A stretch of DNA of 64,000 bases from Sulfurovum sp. (GTDB lineage Bacteria; Campylobacterota; Campylobacteria; Campylobacterales; Sulfurovaceae), in contig JALXCZ010000049.1 in assembly GCA_026990595.1 (NCBI GenBank), positions 39,655 to 103,654 on the forward strand. The letters run 5' to 3'. Position 1 is the stretch's first letter. Each line of letters opens with the position of its first letter. The notes beneath the pieces were generated by a model. That model had not been told where the DNA came from. It saw only the letters and a list, made by a program, of their open reading frames with translations, and made no database searches. Both the position numbers and the translations under genes were made by a program. Below are positions 52,186 through 62,700 of this stretch, one piece after another.

Positions 52186-53443
52186 TCTTTGCTACCTTTT
52201 TTGTATAGTTTAAAACAAGCCCAATATACAATAATAAGACAATACTCATCATAAAAGTTACTGTTTTTAGAACATATATAAATCCATATTCATGCTGAAA
52301 ATATATAACCGAAAGAGGAACTAACATGTAAACAATAGATACCCCTAGAACAATCTCTTGCCTATTCATAACAATAAAAATATTAGCCAATGGCATACTC
52401 ATAAAATTCAAAAACAGCCATGGAGCCATTACTGAAGCAGCCTCTCCGGCCAGTTTCCACTTTTCACCAAAAACAAAACTAAAAATTTCCGGTGCAAACA
52501 GATAGATCGTTATGAATATCGGCAATGCTGCCAAGAATGATTTTTTCAGAAACCGGATCACTTTTTCATACAGTTGTACATCTTGTGTTTGAGAGATCTC
52601 CTGAAAAAATACTTGAGCCATTGATCCCCCTAGCAAAGAAACCGGAACTTGAACCATTTTCCATGCTAACGAAAATTGTCCCAAAATACCAACTGTAAAA
52701 AATCTTGCGATCAGAATATTGATTCCTGAAAGTCTCACTGCATCAATAAGAGCATTTGGTACATTAAAAATCGGGAAATTTTTATACTTTTTAAAAAGTG
52801 TGAATATTCTATATCGGTCAATATGAATCATTTTATTCAAATACGATATCCATACTAATTTTCCCAAAATAAAGGTTGCAAATACTTGTCCGAATACACT
52901 ACCGACAATCAATCCGGAACATCCGGTATGTCCAGCCCCCATACCAAGATTAGTAACTGCAGTTGTTCCGCTTCGCCAAATTTTACCCTCTGCAAGCTTT
53001 TTATAATACTTCTTTCTGTTCAGCCAGTAGTTAAAACTCTGATACATACCTGTCAGCAAAACCGTTAAAGGAATAAAATAAAGCCACTTAGATATCTCAG
53101 GGTTTCCCAGCAAACCGGTAATGCTTTCATTAAATACAGAAACGATCACTAACGATATAAAGCTTACCAAAAAAGCTATAGCAATAGACAGAACCACAAC
53201 ATTCATAGCATCCTCATCTTTTTTGGGAAGCATGATCGCCAATTCATATCGTCCCGTAGCCACGACCGACATGACAGAAGCCAAACTCACATAAAGCGCA
53301 AAAACCCCAAAATCCTCAGGAGTATAAATACGGGTCAAAATAGGACTGATGGCGATAGGAATGGCTTGGGCAATAGTCGTTCCTGTCATTAAGGTCACTA
53401 CATTACGGGAAAACTCCGATTTAGGTTTTAATTTTTTTAACAA
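52175..53443 (-). CDS. Wzx-type lipid-linked oligosaccharide flippase
   Basis: 422 residues with about twelve hydrophobic helices and the polysaccharide biosynthesis/MATE-like opening VVTLMTGTTIAQAIPIAISP followed by LTRIYTPEDFGVFALY, the classic Wzx start. It should flip the undecaprenyl-linked glycan to the periplasmic face for PglB. In C. jejuni this step is done by the ABC flippase PglK, which is absent here. Starts at TTG 53443 directly after the wbpE stop. Confidence 0.85.
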   Translation of the reverse strand: MLKKLKPKSEFSRNVVTLMTGTTIAQAIPIAISPILTRIYTPEDFGVFALYVSLASVMSVVATGRYELAIMLPKKDEDAMNVVVLSIAIAFLVSFISLVIVSVFNESITGLLGNPEISKWLYFIPLTVLLTGMYQSFNYWLNRKKYYKKLAEGKIWRSGTTAVTNLGMGAGHTGCSGLIVGSVFGQVFATFILGKLVWISYLNKMIHIDRYRIFTLFKKYKNFPIFNVPNALIDAVRLSGINILIARFFTVGILGQFSLAWKMVQVPVSLLGGSMAQVFFQEISQTQDVQLYEKVIRFLKKSFLAALPIFITIYLFAPEIFSFVFGEKWKLAGEAASVMAPWLFLNFMSMPLANIFIVMNRQEIVLGVSIVYMLVPLSVIYFQHEYGFIYVLKTVTFMMSIVLLLYIGLVLNYTKKVAKNDL

Positions 53444-54535
53444 TTATAACTTCTCACAAATATACACTATCTCTTCATCCTTCAAATAAGGATTCATCGG
53501 TAACGACATAATTTCATTGGAAACCTGTTCGGCTATAGGGAACTCACCTTTTTTGTATCCTAAGTATGCAAAACATTCCTGTAGGTGCAAAGGCATAGGG
53601 TAATGCACAGCTGTAGGAACGCCTGCATCTTTGAGTTTGGCTTGCACATCATCTCTATTTTTAACTCTGACAGAGTACTGTGCCCAGACAGAAGTACATC
53701 CTGTGTCAACATAAGGTAAAACTAACTGCTCACTGCTATCTGCTAACTGCTCACTGTATTTGGACGCTACTTCCTGACGTAAAGCCAAATCTTTTTTATA
53801 GTATTTAAGTTTTACATTTACAATGGCACACTGTAAAGTATCCATTCTTCCACCCATCCCAATATATTTATGGTGGTATCGCTTATTCTGTCCATGCACT
53901 CTAAGCATCTTTATCTTCTCTGCCAATACATCACTGTTGGTAAAAACAGCACCCCCGTCACCAAAACACCCTAAAGGTTTTGCAGGAAAGAAACTTGTGG
54001 CGGAAATATCTCCCAAATTTGAGTCTCTTTTGCCCTTAAATGTACTTCCAAAACTCTGTGCACCGTCTATGATGACCTTTAGGTTGTGGTTGTCTGCTAT
54101 GGCCTGAATAGCATCCATATCGGCAGGTTGCCCATAAAGACTTACTGGCATAATAGCTTTTGTTTTTTTTGTAATTTTCTCTTCTATTTTAGAGGGGTCT
54201 ATGTTATAGGTTTTTTCATCTATATCCACAAACACTGGTTTGGCTTTTAGAAAAGCTATGGTCTCTGCTGTGGCTATAAAAGTAAAAGGTGTAGTGATGA
54301 TCTCATCATCAGGCTGTATATCTAACGCCATCATAGCCAGCAATAGCGCATCTGTACCACTGCTGCAGGTTATGGCATGTTTGGCTTTTGTGAAATTTTG
54401 AAGATTTGTCTCTAGCTCTTGTACTTCATTGCCCATAATATAATTTGATTTATCAAGTACTTGATGCATAGCTTCATCTATCTCTGTTTTATACAGTTGA
54501 TATTGATACTGTAGTTTTGCGAAATCTATTTGCAT
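53444..54535 (-). CDS. wbpE: UDP-2-acetamido-3-keto-glucuronate aminotransferase
   Basis: PLP aminotransferase placing the 3-amino group during UDP-2,3-diacetamido-glucuronate synthesis. 363 residues with close resemblance to P. aeruginosa Wbp[80 protein letters not shown] with the PLP lysine, and [18 protein letters not shown]. Overlaps wbpD by 10 bases. Confidence 0.92.
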   Translation of the reverse strand: MQIDFAKLQYQYQLYKTEIDEAMHQVLDKSNYIMGNEVQELETNLQNFTKAKHAITCSSGTDALLLAMMALDIQPDDEIITTPFTFIATAETIAFLKAKPVFVDIDEKTYNIDPSKIEEKITKKTKAIMPVSLYGQPADMDAIQAIADNHNLKVIIDGAQSFGSTFKGKRDSNLGDISATSFFPAKPLGCFGDGGAVFTNSDVLAEKIKMLRVHGQNKRYHHKYIGMGGRMDTLQCAIVNVKLKYYKKDLALRQEVASKYSEQLADSSEQLVLPYVDTGCTSVWAQYSVRVKNRDDVQAKLKDAGVPTAVHYPMPLHLQECFAYLGYKKGEFPIAEQVSNEIMSLPMNPYLKDEEIVYICEKL

Positions 54536-55103
54536 TGTTTCTTCAACACCTTTACACTGTTTTCTATGATTTCATACTTAGCAAATTCATCCTCTGCTTT
54601 GTCATTTACAAAATGCATGGTATTCCCTGAAACACCCACCCAGCCTATCTGTTTTGCCGGTACTCCTACCATTAAAGCATATGGTTTTACATCTTTGTTG
54701 ACAACACTTCCTGCTCCAATAAGTGCATACTCTCCGATGGTCACACCACAGACAATCGTGGCATTGGCACCGACGGAGCAGCCTTTTTTGAGTAATGTCT
54801 TTTTAAACTCCTCTTTTCTCGGTATGAATGCACGGGGGTTCACAACATTGGTAAAGACCATGGAAGGTCCCAAAAAGACATCATCTTCAATCTCCACCCC
54901 CTCATAGATCGAAACATTGTTCTGCACTTTGACACCATTGCCTATATTCACTTTTGGACCCACGACACAGTTCTGTCCAAACGAACAGTTTTTACCTATG
55001 GTTGAATGTGACAGTATATGGGAAAAATGCCAGATCCTTGTATGATCACCGATCCTGACATCAGTATCGACAAAACTGCTTTCATGGACAAAAAAATCAG
55101 CCA

Positions 55104-55104
<1 letters not shown>
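54526..55104 (-). CDS. wbpD: UDP-3-amino-sugar N-acetyltransferase
   Basis: Left-handed beta-helix (hexapeptide repeat) acetyltransferase that N-acetylates the 3-amino group. Start ATG 55104 ([20 protein letters not shown]) gives 192 residues. WbpD-like segments: [40 protein letters not shown] and [20 protein letters not shown]. Start overlaps the wbpB stop (TGATG). The substrate assignment follows from strong family likeness and its wbpB/wbpE neighbours. Confidence 0.92.
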
Positions 55105-56084
<980 letters not shown>

Positions 56085-56220
56085 TTATTTATAGTATATT
56101 TTTTGAAATTATTTTTATTATTATAGCTTAAAAGCCTTACTCCCGCAGGTAACACCTATTCATATTAGATTTACACGATTATGCTATAATTTTTCAAATC
56201 TATACACGGGGACAGAATAA

Positions 56221-57036
56221 ATGAACAAACGGATTCTATTTGGGCTTATTGCTCTATTTACCTTTACCTATGCACAAATGGTTGACGGTATCGCTATGAT
56301 CGTTGAGGGTGAAGCAGTGACCACTGCCGAAATACGTGCCGTACAGCACATGAGACATGTCTCCAAAGCCAAAGCTGTTGATATGCTTGTTTTGGACAGA
56401 CTGCAAAAAGCTGCCATGAAAGATGTCGCCCTCTCAGAAGATGAAGTGGACGCGAAGATCGCTAGTATCGCAGCACAGAACAATGTTACAGTACCGCAGA
56501 TGCAGAAGATACTGAAACAAAGAGGCACTTCCTGGAGCCAATACCGCTCTACCATCCGTGATGCGATGAAAAAAGAGAAGTTCTATAAAGAGAAGGTCAT
56601 CAATGCCATTCCCTCCCCGACTGATGATGAGCTGAAGATCTTTTACAAAAATCATAAAAAAGAGTTTACTATTCCTTCAAGCATCACGATGAATGAATAC
56701 TCCACCGAAGATGAAGATACGATGAAACGTTTTGTACAGACACACAGCACAAAAGGCATCAGAGTTCGTACTGTGACTAAAAAATCCAAAGAACTCAATC
56801 CTGCTTTGCTCTCTATGCTCCTGCAGACAAAAAACGGAGACTATACACGTCCGTTCAATGCCGGAGGAAGATATGTTGTTTTCAAGATACGATCAAAAAG
56901 AGGCAAGATAAACATGCCTTTTGAAGCTGCCAAACCGGCAGTGCTTAGAAGCTGGAAACAGCAGCAGCAGAGCAAAGCGTTCAAAGACTACTTTGAGAAA
57001 ATGAAAGCCAATGCTGATATTCAAATATTAAGATAA
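56221..57036 (+). CDS. SurA-like periplasmic chaperone/peptidyl-prolyl isomerase
   Basis: 271 residues. A signal peptide (MNKRILFGLIALFTFTYAQM) is followed by a SurA N-terminal chaperone module (VDGIAMIVEGEAVTTAEIRA, LVLDRLQKAAMKDVALSEDE) and a much-reduced parvulin-like domain (ITMNEYSTEDEDTMKRFV ... GDYTRPFNAGGRYVVFKI). Helps fold outer-membrane proteins in relatives. Divergent from the glycosylation operon; a TATAATT (about 56181) and GGGGACAGAATAA precede the ATG. Confidence 0.8.
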   Translation: MNKRILFGLIALFTFTYAQMVDGIAMIVEGEAVTTAEIRAVQHMRHVSKAKAVDMLVLDRLQKAAMKDVALSEDEVDAKIASIAAQNNVTVPQMQKILKQRGTSWSQYRSTIRDAMKKEKFYKEKVINAIPSPTDDELKIFYKNHKKEFTIPSSITMNEYSTEDEDTMKRFVQTHSTKGIRVRTVTKKSKELNPALLSMLLQTKNGDYTRPFNAGGRYVVFKIRSKRGKINMPFEAAKPAVLRSWKQQQQSKAFKDYFEKMKANADIQILR

Positions 57037-57048
57037 AAAAGGAAAACA

Positions 57049-57615
57049 ATGGGATTAAAATCCGACAAATGGATACGCGAAAAATCGATCAATGAAGAGA
57101 TGATCACCCCTTTTTGTGAGGGGCTTGTAGGTGAAGGTGTGGTAAGTTACGGACTGAGTTCATACGGGTATGACATCCGTGTTTCAGATGAGTTCAAGAT
57201 CTTTACGAACATCAATGCAGAAGTGGTAGACCCTAAAGATTTTAACCAGAACAATGTGGTGGACTTTAAAGGCGATGTGTGCATTGTACCACCCAACTCT
57301 TTCGCACTGGCACGCACCATAGAGTACTTTAAAATGCCAAGTGATACACTGGCTATCTGTTTAGGAAAAAGTACCTATGCCCGCTGCGGTATCATCGTCA
57401 ATGTCACACCATTTGAACCGGGTTTTGAGGGGCATATCACCATAGAGATCTCCAATACCACCCCGCTTCCCGCAAAGATCTATGCCAATGAGGGCATTGC
57501 CCAAGTACTTTTTTTAGAGGGGGACGAGCCGTGTGAAACAACCTATTCTGACAGAAAAGGGAAGTACCAGAGCCAGACTGGTATTACCCTTCCCCGAATA
57601 TTAAAAGAAAGCTAG
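57049..57615 (+). CDS. dcd: dCTP deaminase
   Basis: Deaminates dCTP to dUTP for thymidylate synthesis. 188 residues with the trimer-interface and active-site motifs of the Dcd/dUTPase superfamily: INPEMITPFC-type start, [38 protein letters not shown] (as [12 protein letters not shown]), [20 protein letters not shown] and [14 protein letters not shown] at the end. It starts 12 bases after the SurA-like gene with AAAAAGGAAAAC. Confidence 0.95.
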   Translation: MGLKSDKWIREKSINEEMITPFCEGLVGEGVVSYGLSSYGYDIRVSDEFKIFTNINAEVVDPKDFNQNNVVDFKGDVCIVPPNSFALARTIEYFKMPSDTLAICLGKSTYARCGIIVNVTPFEPGFEGHITIEISNTTPLPAKIYANEGIAQVLFLEGDEPCETTYSDRKGKYQSQTGITLPRILKES

Positions 57616-57650
57616 TATAATACTTTATAAACCAAATCAAAGGAGAAAGA

Positions 57651-58127
57651 ATGGGTTTTTTTAGTTTTTTAGGTGATGCAGGCAAGAAACTGCTGGGCAA
57701 AGGTGATGATGCAGAGGCGATCAAAAATGAGATCGAATCAAGTTTTGAAGAGCTTCCTGTACAGGGACTTGTCGTAGAAGTCAATGGTGACACTGTGGCA
57801 TTGGGCGGCGTTGCCAACGATCAGGCGACCAAAGAGAAAGCCATCCTCATTGCAGGAAACGTAGAAGGCATCTCCCAGGTCAATGCAGACCAGCTTGTCA
57901 CCCTTCAGCAGATCTCGGAAGAGAATGTTGCAACAGCAGAAGAAGCAGTGTTTGAGCCGGTATTCTACACCATTAAAAAGGGTGATACCCTCTGGGGTAT
58001 CGCTACAGATTTCTACAAAGACGGAAGCAAATACCCGCTTATCGTAGAAGCAAACCTTGAGGTCATCAAAGATGCAGACCTCATCTACCCGGGTCAAGCC
58101 ATCCGCATCCCTGAGCTAGTGGTTTAG
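57651..58127 (+). CDS. BON-LysM domain protein (YgaU/Kbp-like)
   Basis: 158 residues: an N-terminal BON domain (about 20-90; LVVEVNGDTVALGGVANDQA) and a C-terminal LysM domain (about 105-155; YTIKKGDTLWGIATDFYKDG then LIYPGQAIRIPEL), the E. coli YgaU (Kbp, potassium-binding) arrangement. No signal peptide is visible, in keeping with a cytoplasmic Kbp-like role. AAAGGAGAAAGA precedes the ATG. Last conserved gene before the accessory zone. Confidence 0.87.
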   Translation: MGFFSFLGDAGKKLLGKGDDAEAIKNEIESSFEELPVQGLVVEVNGDTVALGGVANDQATKEKAILIAGNVEGISQVNADQLVTLQQISEENVATAEEAVFEPVFYTIKKGDTLWGIATDFYKDGSKYPLIVEANLEVIKDADLIYPGQAIRIPELVV

Positions 58128-58184
58128 TCCGCCACTCTTCCGCGAGGCAGAATGGAAATACTATTTTCCAAGTGCATCTTGCTA

Positions 58185-58208
58185 GTTCCACAGCTCCAGC
58201 TGTGGAAC
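58185..58208. repeat. REP-like palindrome GTTCCACAGCT-CC-AGCTGTGGAAC
   Basis: Perfect 11-base arms with a 2-base centre, adjacent to a decayed RAYT transposase end. Fits the REP/RAYT pattern in which the palindrome is mobilised by a nearby IS200-like tyrosine transposase. Its sequence differs from the other palindromes in this zone. Confidence 0.65.
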
Positions 58209-58213
58209 CCTTA

Positions 58214-58303
58214 TCAGTATCTCCCTAAACTCACCATTCTACCATCAATACCACGATAGTCTCTATTACTACTATATCGCCAATGCTCTGACCCTATGCT
58301 TTT
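58214..58303 (-). pseudogene. RAYT transposase C-terminal remnant (minus strand)
   Basis: The minus strand reads ...EHWRYSSNRDYRGIDGR... in one frame ending TGA at 58214-58216; a stop lies directly upstream. HWRYSS-x-RDYxGxDG is the typical C-terminus of REP-associated tyrosine (Y1_Tnp) transposases, and the same motif with alanine recurs at 58900. Only about 29 codons remain, cut off by the neighbouring MNT gene. Confidence 0.7.
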
Positions 58304-58306
58304 TTA

Positions 58307-58621
58307 CTATACATATATGAGTTCTTTCTCTATCTGTTCTTTAAAACTAGACTGGCTGTCCAAATAAAAAACATCACTGGCAAGATGCAATTTACGCATG
58401 ATTTTTGATTTTATCTTTGAGATAAGCGCAAAATAGTCATACGAAGAATAGACATCAAGAAAATCTTTTTTCTTTCTGATCGCAATATCTACATCACTAT
58501 AGACATTTTGACTCTGTGTGGCAAAGCTCCCAAACAAAGCTATCTGTTCTATGCCTTCTGCTTCTAGTTCTCGTTTTAATTCTCTAAGATACTCAAGTAT
58601 CTTTTCTCGTGTCATTTTCAT
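58307..58621 (-). CDS. MNT-type nucleotidyltransferase domain protein (minimal, possible antitoxin)
   Basis: About 104 residues from MKMTREKILEYLRELKRELE (ATG 58621; ATG 58615 is also possible). IEQIALFGSFATQSQNVYSD and SDVDIAIRKKKDF carry the nucleotidyltransferase GSxxxG-type and DxD motifs. MNT proteins usually pair with a HEPN toxin and AMPylate it; no HEPN gene is next to it here, so it is either a solitary copy or the survivor of a broken pair. A TTATAAT box lies immediately upstream. Longer in-frame starts would read across REP sequences. Confidence 0.75.
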   Translation of the reverse strand: MKMTREKILEYLRELKRELEAEGIEQIALFGSFATQSQNVYSDVDIAIRKKKDFLDVYSSYDYFALISKIKSKIMRKLHLASDVFYLDSQSSFKEQIEKELIYV

Positions 58622-58680
58622 ATAATGATTATAACATAAAAATAGAGGGGTCTGGTGTACCCCAAGGGCATTTTCCCTCG

Positions 58681-58702
58681 CTCCCATCGTCCTCGATGGG
58701 AG
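58681..58702. repeat. REP-like palindrome CTCCCATCG-TCCT-CGATGGGAG
   Basis: 9-base arms with a 4-base loop, between the MNT gene and the RAYT remnant at 58801. One of five palindromes of the TTCCCAC/GTGGGAA type or a diverged relative in this zone. Confidence 0.6.
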
Positions 58703-58776
58703 TGTATACCTGTGGTTTAATTGTTTTTCATTCTAGTGTATTTCGGGTTAATTTGTTGTTTGGATTGATATATGCA

Positions 58777-58799
58777 TTCCCACCGAGGACGGGTGGGAA
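58777..58799. repeat. REP-like palindrome TTCCCACC...GGTGGGAA
   Basis: 8-base arms around a GAGGACG loop, directly abutting the coding remnant of the RAYT transposase (58801). Confidence 0.65.
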
Positions 58800-58800
58800 C

Positions 58801-58956
58801 GAGCTAACAGATGCGATGATGATAAGCAAAATTAAGTATATCCATCATAACCCTCTCAAACGTGGCTATGTAGATGAGGCGTCACATTGGAGGTACTCTA
58901 GTGCTAGAGATTATGAGGGGGTTGATGGTTTATTGGAGGTTGAGCGTTTTTGGTAG
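58801..58956 (+). pseudogene. RAYT (REP-associated tyrosine transposase) C-terminal remnant (plus strand)
   Basis: About 51 codons of one frame read ELTDAMMISKIKYIHHNP, KRGYVDEASHWRYSSARDYE and GLLEVERFW, ending TAG at 58954-58956. KIxYIHxNPxKRGxV...WxYSSARDY is the C-terminal signature of RAYT (Y1_Tnp) transposases. The catalytic HUH and tyrosine region is absent; the frame upstream is REP palindrome sequence. It therefore is a decayed 3' end of an element that once could move the flanking palindromes. Confidence 0.8.
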
Positions 58957-58974
58957 TTTGGGGTGGAGTATACA

Positions 58975-58995
58975 TTCCCACGTGCAACGTGGGAA
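58975..58995. repeat. REP-like palindrome TTCCCACGT-GCA-ACGTGGGAA
   Basis: Perfect 9-base arms with a 3-base loop, followed by CGAG as in most copies here. A second copy, with only the right half well kept (CCACGTGCAACGTGG), lies at about 59259-59279. Confidence 0.7.
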
Positions 58996-59172
58996 CGAGA
59001 AAAACCCACAAAACCAATTATTTTAAATTCCTTACAAGTTACTTTTCTATTTTTCATTTAATTATCCTTTGTTTATATTATTTGCAACTACCATATCCAC
59101 AATGAATATAGTTATATGTATTTATACCACCTTGATATAATTGTTGTCCAATATCAATAATGGTATTTTCCT

Positions 59173-59197
59173 CGTTCCCACGATGTTCGCGGGAACG
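59173..59197. repeat. REP-like palindrome CGTTCCC...GGGAACG
   Basis: 7-base perfect arms with an imperfect inner stem, in the opposite orientation to 58975-58995 (CTCGTTCCC instead of GGGAACGAG). Opposite orientations suggest an inverted REP pair (REPIN-like) across about 200 bases. Confidence 0.6.
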
Positions 59198-59258
59198 CAT
59201 ACAGGAGCCTAGAGCTATTCGTCTTCATTGCATCCGGTGTAATGAATTGAAGTATGGG

Positions 59259-59279
59259 TTACCACGTGCAACGTGGGAA
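59259..59279. repeat. REP-like palindrome, degenerate left arm
   Basis: CCACGT-GCA-ACGTGG core followed by GAACGAGG. The left arm has lost the TTCC start, so the copy is partly decayed. It sits about 17 bases from the 3' end of the lipoprotein gene. Confidence 0.55.
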
Positions 59280-59295
59280 CGAGGAATGAGAAAAG

Positions 59296-59712
59296 CTATT
59301 TATTATATGTAAAATTGTTAACATAATAAAAATCACTTATTTTATTATTTTTCAATAATATATCACTTCTAAACATTTTAACCCTAGTAGCATGTATATT
59401 TATATCTATTGTATTTACAGATGACCATTTTATTTTATATAGATCCAAACCTCTTACTGATAAAAATAATTTATTTTTAGATAAATTTTTATCATCTTTA
59501 GAAAAATAAAATTCATATTCAAAGGGTACAGTTGCACCTCCTTTAGTACCTTTCTTAATAATCACAACTGACATAGTACTGTTATTTTTAGATGGTATTA
59601 TCTTTACTGTTTCAAATGGAAAATTTTCTTTTTTATCTGTTTTTGAATTACATCCAGTAAATAATAGTATTGGCAATAATATCTTCACTACTTTTTTTAT
59701 TTTATTTTCCAT
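59296..59712 (-). CDS. Lipoprotein, candidate immunity protein to the Rhs toxin
   Basis: 138 residues from ATG 59712 (MENKIKKVVKILLPILLFTG), with AGGAATCAAT upstream. A lipobox (LLFTGC) ends the signal peptide, so the mature protein is membrane-anchored and probably periplasmic or outer-membrane facing. No family recognised in the small beta-rich mature part (VPFEYEFYFSKDDKNLSKNK). The gene overlaps the end of the Rhs gene by 11 bases (ATGGAAAATAA), the classic toxin-immunity arrangement, and shares its low GC. Immunity function is inferred from position. Confidence 0.7.
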   Translation of the reverse strand: MENKIKKVVKILLPILLFTGCNSKTDKKENFPFETVKIIPSKNNSTMSVVIIKKGTKGGATVPFEYEFYFSKDDKNLSKNKLFLSVRGLDLYKIKWSSVNTIDINIHATRVKMFRSDILLKNNKISDFYYVNNFTYNK

Positions 59713-62700
59713 ATTGATTCCTATAATAAGTAATTCCATACTCTATGTATTTTTGGTCTATTGGGTCGTCACCATATGGAGCTAATCCATAAGGAGAACC
59801 ATATTCAGGATTAGATGTTCCTGCTCTAGTTTGTGCCCAACCTGCACCTCTTAATAAAATAGCATCATCTATATCTAATGCAGAACCTACAGCACCAAAA
59901 GTAAAGTTTCCATAATCTTGATATAGAGCACCTTCTTGTTTAAAGTCTAACAAAGAACCATTTTTAGTAAATTTATATAACAACATCAATCTTTGTGCTA
60001 AAGGTAAACTCCGCATTTTTTCAAAAGATGAAATTATTTTATCTGTACTTAAACGTAAAGCTTTTTGACGTGCTTTTGCTATTGCTGTACCCATCTCATC
60101 ATTAAACATATGCACAAAAGCCCCAGACACAGCACCATTAGAGAACTTACCACCGCCAAGAGCAGAGGCTGTTCCACCGACTATAGCCATCACTGCTGTT
60201 CTCATACTGAATCCTCCTGCACCTATACCAAATGCTTTGGTACCTATGTCAAAAGCACTTGAGAGTCCTGACATAAAGCCTGCCTTGAAGCTTCCGCCTT
60301 GTAGTTTTGATATTATACCACGACTTAGCCCATGTAACATAGTTTTGATGGCAGTGAGTTTGTTGAGTCCTGATTTGAGCAGGGTAGCAGTATGTCCTTC
60401 GAGGCTCCCTAAGCCTGATAGTTTACCTGCAACTTCTGCTACACCATACGCCACTCCAGCACTGATGGCTCCAAACAGGGCACCTTTCAAGGCACCCCCT
60501 AAAGACCCCGTCATAATACCTCCTGAGGCAAACCCTGCCAATGCTCCTGTAGCAACAGTGACTCCAAAAGCACTATGAATATATGCACCTAAAAACTCTG
60601 GAGCATAAATAGCAATCACCACCGCCACAACAATGGCAGCAATCGTTCTTATGGCATGCTTAATATGATGCCACAACTTCGACAACCAAGAGTGCCCACT
60701 AGGGTCAGTAAACACCAACGGGTTATTTCTCACATAAGAGTATCTGTTGTAAGACTGGCTGTCGTGTGGGGCTTGTATGATGGTGTCTGCACTTAGGAAC
60801 CTGCCTATGTCTGAGTCATAGACTCTGGCGTTCATGTGTATCAGTCCAGAGAGTTCTGCTATCTGTTCATGTCCCGTAAAGGCTCTTGCCGTTTGGATAA
60901 TTCTATTGGAAAAAGTATTATTGTTGGTACCGTAGTCCATCGCACGTATCTTCCCGAACGGCTCGTAACTGCGTCTCTCTACCACCTTACCTGTATCATC
61001 GGTAATGGCAGTAATGCTGCCTAAGGCATCAGTATGGAAGTAGCGGTTGTACGGGGTCTCTTTGTAGTGGCTGTTGGTAGGCACATAGTCTGTGTTCAGT
61101 ACCTGTGTATGCGTACCTATGGTCTTGCCGCCTATGCTGATGTAGCAGATCTGCTTCTCTTCACTGCCGCTGACCTGCTCTTCGTAGGCTTTACCAATAT
61201 AGAAGGTGTCACGCTCTGCTGTGCTCTTCATAAAACGTGCATCCCCTACACCGTAGTAAAAGCGTACCTCTTTGCCGTTTTTGTGGTTTTTAAGAATGGC
61301 AGGTTTGTTCAGCGGGTTGTAGACGATGGTATCGCCGTTGCGGTTGGTCATGTTACCTACGCTGTCGTAGCTGTAGTTTCTACTTCCTGCAGACTTCACT
61401 GCGTGTGGTTTGTCCGCATAATATTTGTAATATCCTATACCTGTTTGGTAGGTCATATTGCCCAGTTTGTCATAACGATAGTCTATAGATTTTGCATAGC
61501 TGCCTGTCACGTTTGAAGAGGTACGTTGAGAATAGAGTCTGTTCATCGCATCGTAGGTAAAGGTATCGTTAATATATTTTCCTGTAACACTTGTGTCGTT
61601 ACGTGTCACCACATTACCCAAGGCATCATAAGTATAGTCCAGACGCTGTATATTGCCCACAACCGGTGAATTGGTATAGCTTACTATGGTTCCTGCAAAC
61701 CCTGCTGAGTCATGTCCTATGGTTGTTTTCACACCATTGGCAAAGGTGGCTTTGGCTACTTCTCCAAAGGCGTTAAGGTCATTGATCTGGTAGTGTATTT
61801 TCCCATCTGAGCCTTTGACATAGTCTAAAATACCATAATTATAATGGTTGGTGATCTTATAGCCGTTAGGGTAGGTGATGGTACTTGGTCTGCTGTAGGC
61901 ATCGTAAGTGGTGCTTGTGAGGTAGTTCCCTCTTCCGTAGATGTAAGTATTGGTACTCTTTGGTCTTCCTAGACTGTCATAGGTCATCGTTTTCTTTTCT
62001 GCATGCCAGTCACCTTTGTTTATCTTGGAACTTGCATAGGCTTCTATGAGTTTACCTCTGCTTCCTACAGCTGCATTTGAAGCTCCATATTTATATGTTT
62101 TATAATTATAATCATAATTGGCATCCGTCTTTATACTGTCTTTTGTCTCTTCTATAATGACTCTTCCAAGAACGTCATATCTTTTCCATGAATAATGTTT
62201 GGATGATGCTACGCCCGCATTGCCACTCCACTGTTTGGTAAGTTTACCTGCAGCATTATACTGGTAGTACCATACCCCAAGATCTGGGTCATTCATGTAG
62301 GTTTTATTGCCTGCTGCATCATAATTCATGCGTATGACATGACCTGCGGCATCACTTGTCTCTTTAAGATTACCTACTGCATAATATTTGTATACTATTC
62401 CTGAAGCAATACTTGTGCCATAGGCATCAGTAATGTGTATGGTCTGACCTATGGCATTTTGTACGGTTGCTTTTTTGATACCTTTTGGGTTGGTAACAAT
62501 GGTAGTAAAGTTCTTATGGTACGTAGTATAGGTCTGGGTTGTTCCATTTGGTCCTGGTTTGGTGACTTTGGTGGCACGTCCATATTTGTCGTAGCTGGTA
62601 TTGATATACCCTACGGTATCTACCCCTTCAATGTAAGGCAATGCCTCCTTATAAAGTTCACCTTTGGCGTTATAGAATTTAAGGCTTGTGCGCAATCTTT

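Larger units (their letters stand above)
58957..59295. other. Intergenic accessory stretch with REP palindromes and a possible orphan coding tail
   Basis: No intact gene is visible. It holds palindromes at 58975-58995, 59173-59197 and about 59259-59279, and on the minus strand an open tail (59078-59170, ending TAA) that reads ENTIIDIGQQLYQGGINT and NYIHCGYGSCK. The tail looks like a protein C-terminus severed by the palindrome at 59173. It lies just behind the Rhs toxin/lipoprotein pair, where orphan Rhs tips are often found, but I could not assign it. Confidence 0.5.

Noticed and set aside
58609..58956. 115-residue intact protein on the plus strand
   Set aside because: Its first half is translated from REP palindromes and the MNT promoter; only the last ~51 codons resemble a RAYT transposase, so it is a chance fusion with a pseudogene end.
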